DNA of 64,000 nt from an uncultured Armatimonadota bacterium (GTDB lineage: Bacteria > Armatimonadota > Fimbriimonadia > Fimbriimonadales > Fimbriimonadaceae). A program made the position numbers and the translations under genes. The stretch's first letter is position 1. Each line of letters begins with the position of its first letter. The notes under the pieces were generated by a model. It did no database searches and was not told the DNA's origin. It was given only the letters and a program-made list of their open reading frames with translations. Below, piece by piece: positions 52,327-61,053 of the stretch. The DNA lies in NCBI GenBank assembly GCA_903833215.1, contig CAILEM010000109.1:20659-84658 (forward strand). Direction: 5' to 3'.

Positions 52327-53787
52327 TCAGATTTTGTCGTAGGTCTCGAATGGATCCAGCATTTCGATGTACGTGTGCCGGTCGAGGGCTACTCCGTTCC
52401 AGTCGAACAGATAGAACTTGGGACCCTTCCGGCCAATAACCTGCTCCACCAGTTTGGAACGCCCCTTTGCCCTTGTGTTCTGGGGTGGATCCGTCATCGC
52501 CTCGATGATATCAAGGTCTTTCAGAAGACGCTTGGTTTGGCCCATATCTTGTAAAGCGTAAAACAGGCTGGTTTCGGGGTCGATGTTGTGATACTCAAGG
52601 TCCACCGAGTGCAGCGCGTCGTCGTCCCACTCAAGCCCTTCTTCCTCGCGATATTGGTTTACGACCTTAAGCTTGGCGACCCAGTCGAGCCTATCTGCCA
52701 TTTCCATCGGGTCCTTTTCGAGGCCATCCAGGACCGATGCCCATTCATCGAGGATCCAATTCGTTTGATCACTTTCCCCTCGATAAACTTCGGCAATGGA
52801 TAGATAGCGTCTCTGGAGGTCGATTGCCGACAGAGTTTCGCCATCTGCCAACTCCACGATCCAACGGTAAGTCGAATCGCGGCTCACGTCTCGCAGTGTT
52901 TGGATCGGGTTGAGCATCACTAACTCTTCCGGCACGAGATGCTCTTCAACCAAGCGCAACACCAGAAGCGTCGTACCCACCTTGAGGGCATAGGCGTATT
53001 CGTTTTGGTTGGACTCACCGAACAAGAAGTGAAGCCGGGTCATGCCGTTGTGCGAATAGAAATGCTCCCACTTTGGATTGATCAGAGCGCGGTTAAAGCG
53101 CACTCTGCTTGCGATCGTCTTGAGGATATGGTCGGATCTCTGGCTCAGCTGGAAATTCACCGACGCGTCGGGGATGACGCCATACACCTGAGACACCCAA
53201 ATATAGTCCACCGGGTTATCCATCACGTCCTGGTAACTAGGGCGCATGGTGTTGGAGGTCAGGATATGTCCACCGACCCGCCCAACCCCGGCGAAGATCT
53301 GGCGGGTCACCAGAAATGGATAGAGCATGTGAACGTCGTTGTTCAGGAAGTCATCATCCCCCCGAACGAGGTAGTTCTCGTGACAGCCAAAGGTGTGCCC
53401 GCCAAAATGGTCAACCGAATTGTTGTACACACTGACCACGTCTTCGAGGCCCATCTCCCGGATCGCTCGCACAATTTGCCTTTGCCCAGCTCGGTCATTC
53501 GCGACGAGATCCTTTAGGGAACGGCATTCGGCTGTCGCGTATTCGAGGTGAGAACCCACTGCGTCGATATACAGACGTGCGCCATTCATCAAGAACCCGC
53601 CCGATTGGGCAGGTTCAAAAACGTCATCGCGTGCGTGCAAATCAATCGCACCTAACTTCAGTTCGTGAAAAAGGTAGTCCTTGATCGTTTCGACGGCAGC
53701 TTCTGGACTGCCGTACGAGGCGTCCGATACCAAACATCCGAACTCGGTCTCAACCCCAAAGATGCGATCTCCAGACGACTTACGCAT
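52327..53787 (-). CDS. pafA: Pup/UBact ligase, PafA family
   Basis: The 486-residue protein has the PafA/Dop fold: GVETEFGCLV (start of the ATP site), NGARLYIDAVGSHLEYATAECR, YNNSVDHFGGHTFGCHENYLV, DPPQNTRAKGRSKLVEQ and a C-terminal DPFETYD. The NGARLYxD-GSHLEYATAEC block and the C-terminal DPF favour PafA (ligase) over Dop (deamidase). It joins the small modifier Pup or UBact to lysines for proteasomal turnover. No proteasome or modifier gene is adjacent; TAGTAT lies 8 nt before the ATG. Confidence 0.9.
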   Translation of the reverse strand: MRKSSGDRIFGVETEFGCLVSDASYGSPEAAVETIKDYLFHELKLGAIDLHARDDVFEPAQSGGFLMNGARLYIDAVGSHLEYATAECRSLKDLVANDRAGQRQIVRAIREMGLEDVVSVYNNSVDHFGGHTFGCHENYLVRGDDDFLNNDVHMLYPFLVTRQIFAGVGRVGGHILTSNTMRPSYQDVMDNPVDYIWVSQVYGVIPDASVNFQLSQRSDHILKTIASRVRFNRALINPKWEHFYSHNGMTRLHFLFGESNQNEYAYALKVGTTLLVLRLVEEHLVPEELVMLNPIQTLRDVSRDSTYRWIVELADGETLSAIDLQRRYLSIAEVYRGESDQTNWILDEWASVLDGLEKDPMEMADRLDWVAKLKVVNQYREEEGLEWDDDALHSVDLEYHNIDPETSLFYALQDMGQTKRLLKDLDIIEAMTDPPQNTRAKGRSKLVEQVIGRKGPKFYLFDWNGVALDRHTYIEMLDPFETYDKI

Positions 53788-53924
53788 AGATCTTCATACT
53801 ACTCATCCGCTTGATTCAGCGTCAGGCTCATCAATATTCGATTGAGTCAAGGATTGGAGGTCGGAAGGTCCCTTGAGATTGTTTTTACATACGCTATGAG
53901 TGTGTCGGAGGTATCCTGACAGCC

Positions 53925-54734
53925 TTGAGCAACAGGGAGCCGAACAAGGCGGAAGGGTTTTTGCAGTGTGCGAACTGCAAAAAGATTATCTTCTCGGTTG
54001 ACTTTGAACAGAACCTGAGTGTGTGTCCGTACTGTGGACATCACCATAGGCTCTCGGCGTCAAAGCGGATTGAGATTACGTTTGATCCAGGAAGTTTCCG
54101 GGAACTCGATCAGGAGTTGTCGTCTTTGAACCCTCTGGACTTTCCAGAGTATGCGGAAAAACTTGCCTCCGCAGTCGAAAAGCAACAGACGAATGACTCG
54201 ATGACGAGTGGCCTCGCCGCGCTGGATGGTATTCCCGTGTGCGTCGCCGTATCTGACTTTAATTTTATGGGCGGATCCATGGGCGCCGTCAACGGCGAAA
54301 AGATCACCCGAACCTTGGAACGCGCGGCTGACTCCGGGAATCCTGCGATCATCTTCTGCGCCTCCGGTGGCGCTCGAATGCAGGAGGGCCTTCTTTCGTT
54401 GATGCAGATGGCCAAGACGACGGCCGCTGCCCAACGTTGTTCAAAGCTCGGTGTTCCCTACTTCGCCGTATTTAGTGACCCCACGATGGCGGGCGTCTTA
54501 GCGAGCTATGCGTCCGTCGCGGACGTCATCCTTGCCGAGCCGAAAGCGCTTGTTGGCTTCGCGGGACTTCGTGTGAGCAAGCAAGCCGGTGTCGGCAAAG
54601 TGCCGGATGATTTTCAGACTGCAGAGTTTGCTCTTCACCACGGCATGATCGACCGCGTTGTTCCTCGAAAAGAGATGCGTGCCACCTTGATTCAGCTCAC
54701 CAAGATGCTGGGAGGGTTCAAAACTCATGTCTGA
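53925..54734 (+). CDS. accD: Acetyl-CoA carboxylase beta subunit
   Basis: The 269-residue protein begins at a TTG at 53925, 13 nt after GGAGG. A zinc ribbon (C15, C18, C34, C37) precedes the carboxyltransferase crotonase-like fold with GGSMGAVNGEKI, FCASGGARMQEG and FSDPTMAGVLASYASV. With AccA it moves carboxyl from biotin to acetyl-CoA. A seven-codon frame (53896-53919) with the ribosome site inside it precedes the gene. The next gene starts inside its last codons. Confidence 0.95.
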   Translation: MSNREPNKAEGFLQCANCKKIIFSVDFEQNLSVCPYCGHHHRLSASKRIEITFDPGSFRELDQELSSLNPLDFPEYAEKLASAVEKQQTNDSMTSGLAALDGIPVCVAVSDFNFMGGSMGAVNGEKITRTLERAADSGNPAIIFCASGGARMQEGLLSLMQMAKTTAAAQRCSKLGVPYFAVFSDPTMAGVLASYASVADVILAEPKALVGFAGLRVSKQAGVGKVPDDFQTAEFALHHGMIDRVVPRKEMRATLIQLTKMLGGFKTHV

Positions 54735-55068
54735 TCCCACCTCAGAGAAGAATTTCGGGGGCGTCCTTGAAAAGGCTCTTGCCGAAGCAGAAGCGCTCCA
54801 GGCACGAATTGAGGCAGGCGAAGAGATTGCCGAAGAAGAAATTCAGCAGCTCGCTCGACTGCTAGCCACTCAAATGGAAGAGGCTCGTAGTTTGCTCGAA
54901 TCCGTCGTCGGCCCCGTCGATCCCGAAGCGCTTAAAGCTCATCTCAAAGTGAAGTTGAGCCCAGAGGAATATGAGCAATGGCTCGCTGGCGAGGAAGAAA
55001 GACTCAAATTCCAAGCGGAAAACACAGGGCACTCCCTTCCAACATCGGAACCAAAGGAGCGTGGCTAG
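54727..55068 (+). CDS. Coiled-coil protein encoded between accD and accA
   Basis: The 113-residue, highly acidic, helical protein (EKALAEAEALQARIEAGEEIAEEEIQQLARLLATQMEEA, then KVKLSPEEYEQWLAGEEERLKF) matches no family I know. It overlaps accD by 8 bp and ends 3 bp before accA, so it is tightly coupled to the carboxyltransferase subunits and may be made in stoichiometry with them. A role in complex assembly or regulation is an inference from context. Confidence 0.85.
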   Translation: MSDPTSEKNFGGVLEKALAEAEALQARIEAGEEIAEEEIQQLARLLATQMEEARSLLESVVGPVDPEALKAHLKVKLSPEEYEQWLAGEEERLKFQAENTGHSLPTSEPKERG

Positions 55069-55071
55069 GTT

Positions 55072-56055
55072 ATGTCGAAGACCCACAAAGAATGGGAAAG
55101 GCCACTTAAGGAACTTGAGGACGCGCTGCTAAAGCTCAAGGAGCTCAATCGCCGGGAGCAGGATCCCGCGACCAAGGAGCGGCGCGAATCTCAGATCTCG
55201 GGCTTTGAGGCTCGTCGAGATCGGTATGTCGAGGTCATGTACGCCAACCTTGGCCCTTGGGAAAAGGTGCTGGTGGCTCGAGCAGACAATCGACCGTACA
55301 CCTTGGACTACGTCCAGGCGATTTGTCACAATTTTGTAGAACTTCAAGGTGACCGAAACGGGTTTACCGACCATGCTATCGTCGGCGGACCGGCAATGAT
55401 CGACGGACGACCCGTGATGGTTGTCGGACATCAGAAGGGTCGCAGCATCCAAGAACGCCAGTTGCGCAATTTTGGCTATGCCCGCCCTGAAGGCTACCGA
55501 AAGGCGATTCGCCTTTTCGAAATGGCAGAGCGGTTCCGACTTCCCGTCATCACGTTCATTGACACGCCTGGGGCAGATGCCGGAGTTGAGGCCGAATCGC
55601 GAGGCATTAGCGAAGCGATTGCGGCGTCGATCTTCAAGATGTTCGAGCTGACAGTTCCTTCTATCTCGGTTATCATCGGCGAAGGTGGCAGCGGCGGTGC
55701 GATCGGGATTGCCGCATCGAACAAAGTGTTGATGCTTGAGCACTCCATCTATTCGGTCATCGCTCCTGAAGGGTGTGCGTCGATCCTTTGGCGTCAGGCG
55801 GACCGCGGTGCCGATGCCGCAAAGGCACTCAAGCTAACGGCTCAGTGTGCGCTGGATTTTGACTTGATTGATGCGATCATTCCAGAACCGAAGGGTGGAG
55901 CCCATCGCGACTGGCCGACCATTTGTGCGAATGTCAAGGCAGAAATTCTAAGCCACCTTGCTGAACTGGACACCAAATCACCTGCGACCATTAACCAAGA
56001 TCGTTACGATCGGTTTCGACGCATGGGTGTGTTCAATGATGGTCTCCAGCCGTAG
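55072..56055 (+). CDS. accA: Acetyl-CoA carboxylase alpha subunit
   Basis: The 327-residue protein has the AccA helical N-terminus (ELEDALLKLKELN), then YTLDYVQAICHNFVELQGDR, GHQKGRSIQERQLRNFGYARPEGYRKA, TFIDTPGADAG and GEGGSGGAIGIA (oxyanion region). It partners AccD, whose gene lies two genes upstream in the same operon. Confidence 0.97.
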   Translation: MSKTHKEWERPLKELEDALLKLKELNRREQDPATKERRESQISGFEARRDRYVEVMYANLGPWEKVLVARADNRPYTLDYVQAICHNFVELQGDRNGFTDHAIVGGPAMIDGRPVMVVGHQKGRSIQERQLRNFGYARPEGYRKAIRLFEMAERFRLPVITFIDTPGADAGVEAESRGISEAIAASIFKMFELTVPSISVIIGEGGSGGAIGIAASNKVLMLEHSIYSVIAPEGCASILWRQADRGADAAKALKLTAQCALDFDLIDAIIPEPKGGAHRDWPTICANVKAEILSHLAELDTKSPATINQDRYDRFRRMGVFNDGLQP

Positions 56056-56165
56056 TAAGGCTGGAGATTCTGCTTCCCCTTTTCGCCATCGAGGCTGGGT
56101 AGCCTCGATTTTGTGAGTTCTTTCAATTCACGTGAAGGATTCAAGCCAATCTTGCCTCTTGTCAT

Positions 56166-56678
56166 GTGAAGATGGCGATTGTATTGCATTCAAATATCCG
56201 ATCAGAGGCGGTCAGTCAGCGCGAGCGTTGTGAATCTGCTTGCGATCCAGCCAATTATCGCGAGTTCGTGTTTCGTTGTGCCCTGGCGATTTGTGGTGAG
56301 CCGGAAGGTGCCGAAGACATCGCACAGGATGTGCTCCTCCTCCTGTTGCGGGCAAAACGGAAGCTCGCTCAAGTGGATAGCCCCTCTGCCTGGGTGCGGA
56401 AAGTCACTGTTCGCAGTGCAACCCGCTATCTTCGACGCAAGCGACATTCTGACCCGATTCCAGAGGGACTTCAAGCGATCGAACTCTCCCCAGAGCGGCT
56501 TGCTGTCTTCGAAACGCTGAGGAAGCTCGAACCTGAGCAGCGAGCTTTGCTCGGCATGGCCCTCAATCAGGGACTCTCCTACCGAGAGATTGCGGAAGCG
56601 CTCGATATTCCTGAAGGCACAGTTGCCTCTCGACTCAACGCCGCGAAGAAGGCGTTTCAGCGGAAGTGGGACCTATGA
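56166..56678 (+). CDS. ECF-type RNA polymerase sigma factor
   Basis: The 170-residue protein starts at a GTG at 56166 (ATG at 56172 is possible). Region 2 spans NYREFVFRCALAICGEPEGAEDIAQDVLLLLLRAKRKL. Region 4 is an HTH (LEPEQRALLGMALNQGLSYREIAEALDIPEGTVASRLNAAKKAF). It is coupled by an ATGA overlap (56675-56678) to a single-span membrane protein, the usual arrangement of ECF sigma and anti-sigma genes, so it is probably released by an envelope signal. Confidence 0.93.
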   Translation: MKMAIVLHSNIRSEAVSQRERCESACDPANYREFVFRCALAICGEPEGAEDIAQDVLLLLLRAKRKLAQVDSPSAWVRKVTVRSATRYLRRKRHSDPIPEGLQAIELSPERLAVFETLRKLEPEQRALLGMALNQGLSYREIAEALDIPEGTVASRLNAAKKAFQRKWDL

Positions 56679-56989
56679 AACAAGAACCATCCCTAGATCA
56701 TCTTGCAGAGTTCTATGCGGCTCTCGACACCATTCCAACGCCGCCAATCCGGGCCAAGCGACAAACTTTCCTCGGTGCCTTGTCATTTGCGTTGGCCCCA
56801 ATCGCTGCGGCTCTCCTTGCTTCTGGCTTCATCCTGTTTTGCACACTAGGGCCGGCCGACTCAGGCTCAGCCAGTGGCGTGCAGATCCCGATGGATCACT
56901 TTGCGATTGAAGAGATGAAGTCGACGGCGCCAGAAGTTACTGCAGGAACCCACACCGAACGGTTAGCCCCATTAGGGAGGCATGCATGA
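56675..56989 (+). CDS. Putative anti-sigma-like single-span membrane protein
   Basis: The 104-residue protein starts at the ATG at 56675 inside the sigma-factor stop. A roughly 40-residue cytoplasmic N-terminus (MKQEPSLDHLAEFYAALDTIPTPP) precedes one membrane helix (LGALSFALAPIAAALLASGFILFC) and a short external tail. Size, topology and coupling suit an anti-sigma factor, but no ZAS zinc motif is visible, so the call is contextual. Its stop overlaps the next start (ATGA at 56986). Confidence 0.65.
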   Translation: MKQEPSLDHLAEFYAALDTIPTPPIRAKRQTFLGALSFALAPIAAALLASGFILFCTLGPADSGSASGVQIPMDHFAIEEMKSTAPEVTAGTHTERLAPLGRHA

Positions 56990-58911
56990 AAACGACAGTG
57001 GTTTCCTTCCTGATCGCCTGTGCGATCATCGCGACCCTCACCCTGATGCCAGCATCGAGCTGGGTTATCCGGAATCAACTCGACCTCCTCTCAGAGACCC
57101 GAAGCAGCGACGGGATGCGGGCCGATGTTTTTGAAGCATTCATCGCCCATTGGGTCACGGACCCTGCGACTTATCATGGTGAAAACAGCGATGAGAAGTT
57201 CGCGCATGCGATGTTCTCTCCAGTTGAACGTAGAATGCCGGAGTTGATTCAGTACGCCCAAAGTCATCCTGACAGCAAATTTGGGTGGGCGATGATCGTT
57301 CGCATGACAGGCATGATGGGGTTTCGCGATCCAGATTCCTTGCAGAAACGCAGCGCGGCAGACGATCTGAAGGCGCAAAAGAACCTAGAAATCGGTCGAC
57401 AAGCCTGCCTCCATGGGGAACGACTGGATCCACAGAATGCTTACTTCCCTTTGATGCATGCGTCCTTTGCGATGCAACAAAAGCATCGATCTGAAATGTC
57501 GGCCGCGCTCCGAACCGCGGCAGCTTGTCCGAATTACTCAAGCTTCGTTGCCGAGGAAGCGGACACCCTTGAAAGGGCTCAGAAGAGTGCGAAGGGCTAC
57601 CGTGGAGTCTTTATGCGCAGAGCTATTGATGCCGCCATCATGCTTCCGGACTTTTCTCACATGAACGCGCTGGCAAGGTACGTCAACCGTCACGGCTGGC
57701 TTCAAGAAAGACGCGACATGATTCAGACCGCGCAAAGGATGATCGAACCGGCGAAAATCTCCATCGAGGTCATCGAATCGGCTGCAATTGTCAAATACTC
57801 GATCCGGCCCGCCATCCCGGCTTCAATCAAGTCTTTGCCAAAGGTAACGGATACTGAGTGGCTCCGCTTGGCAGGCAGATTTGATAGTTCACTAATCGAA
57901 GCCCACGTGGTGCCACCGCAACCAGGAACGCTTGAGATCTTTCAACAGCTCAATCGCTTCAGCGCTGCCGCTAGGAAATATTTTGAAACGTTACCTCCGT
58001 ATCTCGAAGAGAGCTTTCCTGATAGAAACGCTCAACTGTGGCAGCTGGTTCTGATGACTGCTCCAATGGTCTTGCTGATCGCTATCGTCATCTGCTTGCC
58101 TCTCGCGGCACTCGGTTCCAGACTATCGCTTGTCCAGTCAGACATCGTCACGCGGATGTTGCCTCATTTCATGTTTCTTCCCAGTTGGGGGTTGACTCTT
58201 TTCATCAGCCGTGGCTGTGAAGGGTGCAACCAGAATTTGCCTGTCGCTGGGCTCCTCGTCGGCATCGTGCAAATTCAACTCGCGCTACTCAGACTCGAGA
58301 AGAAAGCGTCAATCGTTGCAACCACATTGGGTGCAACATGCTTCCTCGTTGCGTTTCTGTTTTCCAACTTAGTGCTCAACCCTCTCTCGTATGTCGCCGC
58401 AGGGTTTATGGTTCTGATATCAACTCTTCCTTGGCTCGTCAGTACGCCAAATCGAGAGAAAATTGCGACGATTGCTGGCACGGTTCTCGCTGTCGCGTCC
58501 GTGTTCGTACCGGATTCATTCGCGATCTTGGGCGCAATTCTCTACGGCGTTGCACTATGTGCATTTGCGAAAAATAAGTCCGGTGTCGTGTCAAAGGTTG
58601 GTGAATGGACCACAGTGCTCTTCTTCCTGCTAACGTGCCTTTTCGCTGGTGGTTTGGTCGCCTGGAAAGCGCTGGTTGTGGATTCCAGCATCGTCCCCGG
58701 CTGCATCATCGCCTTGCTTGGGACCGTGGTTTTTGTCGGAAAGCAGGGTCAGATTTCAAGGCGAGCTGCCTCTCTGGGATTGGTTGGCTTCAGCCTGCTA
58801 TTAACCCTTTTTGTCGGGCTTCAGATCCGATCCGATCGCCAGTTGAGTTCGAACAAAGATGGGTTTCCAAACGAAGTGACAGAAATCCGAAAGTTGGCAG
58901 GGATGAAATGA
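56986..58911 (+). CDS. Large membrane protein with TPR-like external part
   Basis: The 641-residue protein has an N-terminal anchor (VVSFLIACAIIATLTLM) and about 300 extracytoplasmic residues of helical repeats (GRQACLHGERLDPQNAYFPLMHASFAM resembles a TPR). Roughly nine membrane helices follow from residue 350 (LVLMTAPMVLLIAIVICLPL and on). It is coupled to the anti-sigma-like gene by an ATGA overlap, so it probably belongs to the sigma-factor signalling operon. No family was recognised. Confidence 0.8.
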   Translation: MKTTVVSFLIACAIIATLTLMPASSWVIRNQLDLLSETRSSDGMRADVFEAFIAHWVTDPATYHGENSDEKFAHAMFSPVERRMPELIQYAQSHPDSKFGWAMIVRMTGMMGFRDPDSLQKRSAADDLKAQKNLEIGRQACLHGERLDPQNAYFPLMHASFAMQQKHRSEMSAALRTAAACPNYSSFVAEEADTLERAQKSAKGYRGVFMRRAIDAAIMLPDFSHMNALARYVNRHGWLQERRDMIQTAQRMIEPAKISIEVIESAAIVKYSIRPAIPASIKSLPKVTDTEWLRLAGRFDSSLIEAHVVPPQPGTLEIFQQLNRFSAAARKYFETLPPYLEESFPDRNAQLWQLVLMTAPMVLLIAIVICLPLAALGSRLSLVQSDIVTRMLPHFMFLPSWGLTLFISRGCEGCNQNLPVAGLLVGIVQIQLALLRLEKKASIVATTLGATCFLVAFLFSNLVLNPLSYVAAGFMVLISTLPWLVSTPNREKIATIAGTVLAVASVFVPDSFAILGAILYGVALCAFAKNKSGVVSKVGEWTTVLFFLLTCLFAGGLVAWKALVVDSSIVPGCIIALLGTVVFVGKQGQISRRAASLGLVGFSLLLTLFVGLQIRSDRQLSSNKDGFPNEVTEIRKLAGMK

Positions 58912-58982
58912 TGAAGACAGCCGGGTAACCCAATAGTACGAACCATACTGACAATAGCGGCCGGCCTTTACTTAATACTGTT

Positions 58983-58999
58983 GATTTAACCGTTAAATC
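58983..58999. promoter_or_regulatory. Perfect AT-rich palindrome
   Basis: GATTTAAC-c-GTTAAATC is a perfect 17-bp palindrome in the gap after the sigma-factor operon, followed by an A7 run. It could be an operator for the downstream small gene. Confidence 0.45.
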
Positions 59000-59090
59000 T
59001 GTAAAAAAAGTCCGCATCTTGATAGATCTTCGTGACGATTGATGTTTGTTTTTCTGTGGGCAGAAATCTGCCCTTGGGAATCGACTCGTT

Positions 59091-59378
59091 ATGGCGCGAA
59101 TCCGTTCATGTTCACTATTGGGTGGCCGGCGTACAAGGCTGCTAACCCTTCTCGCTGTCGCCTCGTGCTTCGTCGTGGCTCATGCGAGTCCCACAGGGGA
59201 TTTCCCTCCCAGGCGCCACCCAAAGGTAGCTATGACAGCGTGCCAGCCCTGTCCTCCGGCTTTGCCTCCAACCGACCCAGGTTCAACTGGGCCCGAATCG
59301 TTGCTACTTTCCGCCCACACAAGGATGCTCCCCTCTCGCCGGCGTCTCGATCGGCGCAAGGTACGCCGACGAAGTTGA
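59091..59378 (+). CDS. Small secreted Pro/Arg-rich protein (tentative)
   Basis: The 95-residue frame has a convincing signal peptide (RRTRLLTLLAVASCFVVAHA), a Pro-rich middle (TACQPCPPALPPTDPGSTGP) and a very basic end (RRRLDRRKVRRRS). A second frame from 59042 overlaps it and lacks a signal sequence, so I prefer this one. The function is unknown. It is the only gene candidate between 58911 and 59508. Confidence 0.4.
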   Translation: MARIRSCSLLGGRRTRLLTLLAVASCFVVAHASPTGDFPPRRHPKVAMTACQPCPPALPPTDPGSTGPESLLLSAHTRMLPSRRRLDRRKVRRRS

Positions 59379-59508
59379 TTCAGGCGGATTTGCCAATTCT
59401 TCCTGAGGCAGAATGAGCGATATCCATTGCTGATTTCGAAAACTCGGTGTACAGTAACATAGTCCCCTCGGCAAAGCTGAGACGAGGCATTGTGTTCGGT
59501 GATCCGCT

Positions 59509-59934
59509 ATGCACGCAAGCCCGATTCCACAGCCCAAAACTTCAGGAGGTCGTCCTCCGTTCGACCCTCCCGTGAAAACGACTTTCGCTTCATCGGGCGA
59601 TGAACGCGACCCCATGCATGTCGTGCTTGCCGACAGCGTCCGATTCCTTCTTAAGTGCATCCGTGGCTGCGATCCCGCCGAGCTTTACATCATGTTGAGG
59701 CTGGTTCGCGAGCGCAAGGAATTGATTGAAGGAGAGTTGCGGTTCGAACGGCTTCTGTCCCCAGATATCCTCCCGCCGAACTTGGCAAATCTCTATTCCC
59801 TCGATTTCTTGGCTGAGGAGAGCGAGGTTGTTCCCGTCTACCGTTCCCTGCTTGAGCAGCTTGACGACGCTGAACAAGGAATTCTCGCGAAGATAGGAGA
59901 TCAAAACGAGGACGCTCAGGCGTCTGATCTTTAG
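59509..59934 (+). CDS. Small hypothetical protein
   Basis: The 141-residue helical acidic protein may really start at the internal Met at 59614 (MHVVLADSVRFLLKCIRGCDPAELYIMLRLVRERKELIEGELR). No motif was recognised. Its stop codon abuts the start of the next gene (TAG-ATG), so the two are co-transcribed. Confidence 0.6.
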   Translation: MHASPIPQPKTSGGRPPFDPPVKTTFASSGDERDPMHVVLADSVRFLLKCIRGCDPAELYIMLRLVRERKELIEGELRFERLLSPDILPPNLANLYSLDFLAEESEVVPVYRSLLEQLDDAEQGILAKIGDQNEDAQASDL

Positions 59935-61053
59935 ATGCAGGGCCCAGATTCGACAGATCCCGAACAGAAACAGCCAGAGGTGTCTGAAGAAACGCTCAAG
60001 CTGCAAGCCGAATACGCGCGTTTGAAGGAAAAACGTGAGCAAACCGACGATCCCGATATCGTTTCGGTCCTTGATATGCGCCTCCAGGAGCTCACGTCCC
60101 TCTTGGCCGAATCTGAAGCTGAGACTGAAGCAGAAGAAGAACTGGTTGAAGAGCCGGAGGAGATAAGAAAGTCTCGCCAAGAACTTCAGCGCCTGAAGGA
60201 CAAACTTGCGAAAACGAAAGATCGAAACATCATCTCGGTCCTTCAGATGCGCATTGGCCAAATTGAGCCCACGCTTCCCCCGGATCCGAAGCTAAAGATC
60301 GAGGCGAAAAAGAAGAGGGAGAAGCAGAAGGAACTCGAGAAGCAGGAAGAGGAATTTGCGAAGATCCCCCTCCCTACGCCGGCTGAATCGGAGGAGGCCG
60401 AAAAACTCATTCGGCAGTCCATGCTGGAGAAGCGACGCGGGAACGCGAACGGAGCCACGGAATTACTGAAGAAGGCGGCAGAAGTTGCCCCAGGATCTTC
60501 GGTGGTGCTAGAAGCGCTGGGAGATGACCTCTTTGAGAGAAAGCTCATCAAGCCAGCCAGAGAAGCCTACGCAAAGGCGATGAAACTCGACCCTAAGAAT
60601 GTTGGCGTCGAGAGAAAGTACGCGCTCATGGTCCTCGGAAGCACCTCCACGATGTCAGTCGAGAATCAGCTTCGGTTTGGGGTGAGTGACTCGATCTTTC
60701 TCACCGGCGAAGACCAGGTCGCTGGGCTCTTGGCCGCGAAGTTCCTATCCGCGCTCATTCCTGGAGGCGGGCAACTCGTTATTGGCCGCACAACGAAGGG
60801 AGCGATCCTCCTCGGTGCCTGGGTCTTGCTTGTTGGACTGCTTGCCCTTTGGAATAAAGATTTTGAACTATTGGCCAAATATACGCGCGGTGCCGGTCCC
60901 GCCCCGAATTGGCGCGTTCTCGTCCCTATCATCGGGATGGCCTCCGTATGGATCACCTCAATGGCCGATCTCTTCAGCGGACAAAGCAAATCCGTCACGA
61001 GAAGCACCAAAGTAGAGCGCCCCAAACCCCCCGTCGACTTGCCGTTTGAATAG
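59935..61053 (+). CDS. Coiled-coil/TPR membrane protein
   Basis: The 372-residue protein has a charged N-terminus with two related coiled-coil units (EYARLKEKREQTDDPDIVSVLDMRLQEL and ELQRLKDKLAKTKDRNIISVLQMRIGQI, an internal duplication). TPR-like helices follow (RGNANGATELLKKAAEVAPGSSVVLEALGDDL, then AREAYAKAMKLDPKN). Two or three membrane helices come next (ILLGAWVLLVGLLALW, WRVLVPIIGMASVWI). The N-terminus is cytoplasmic and very acidic. The function is unknown; it is adjacent to and coupled with 59509-59934. Confidence 0.78.
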   Translation: MQGPDSTDPEQKQPEVSEETLKLQAEYARLKEKREQTDDPDIVSVLDMRLQELTSLLAESEAETEAEEELVEEPEEIRKSRQELQRLKDKLAKTKDRNIISVLQMRIGQIEPTLPPDPKLKIEAKKKREKQKELEKQEEEFAKIPLPTPAESEEAEKLIRQSMLEKRRGNANGATELLKKAAEVAPGSSVVLEALGDDLFERKLIKPAREAYAKAMKLDPKNVGVERKYALMVLGSTSTMSVENQLRFGVSDSIFLTGEDQVAGLLAAKFLSALIPGGGQLVIGRTTKGAILLGAWVLLVGLLALWNKDFELLAKYTRGAGPAPNWRVLVPIIGMASVWITSMADLFSGQSKSVTRSTKVERPKPPVDLPFE

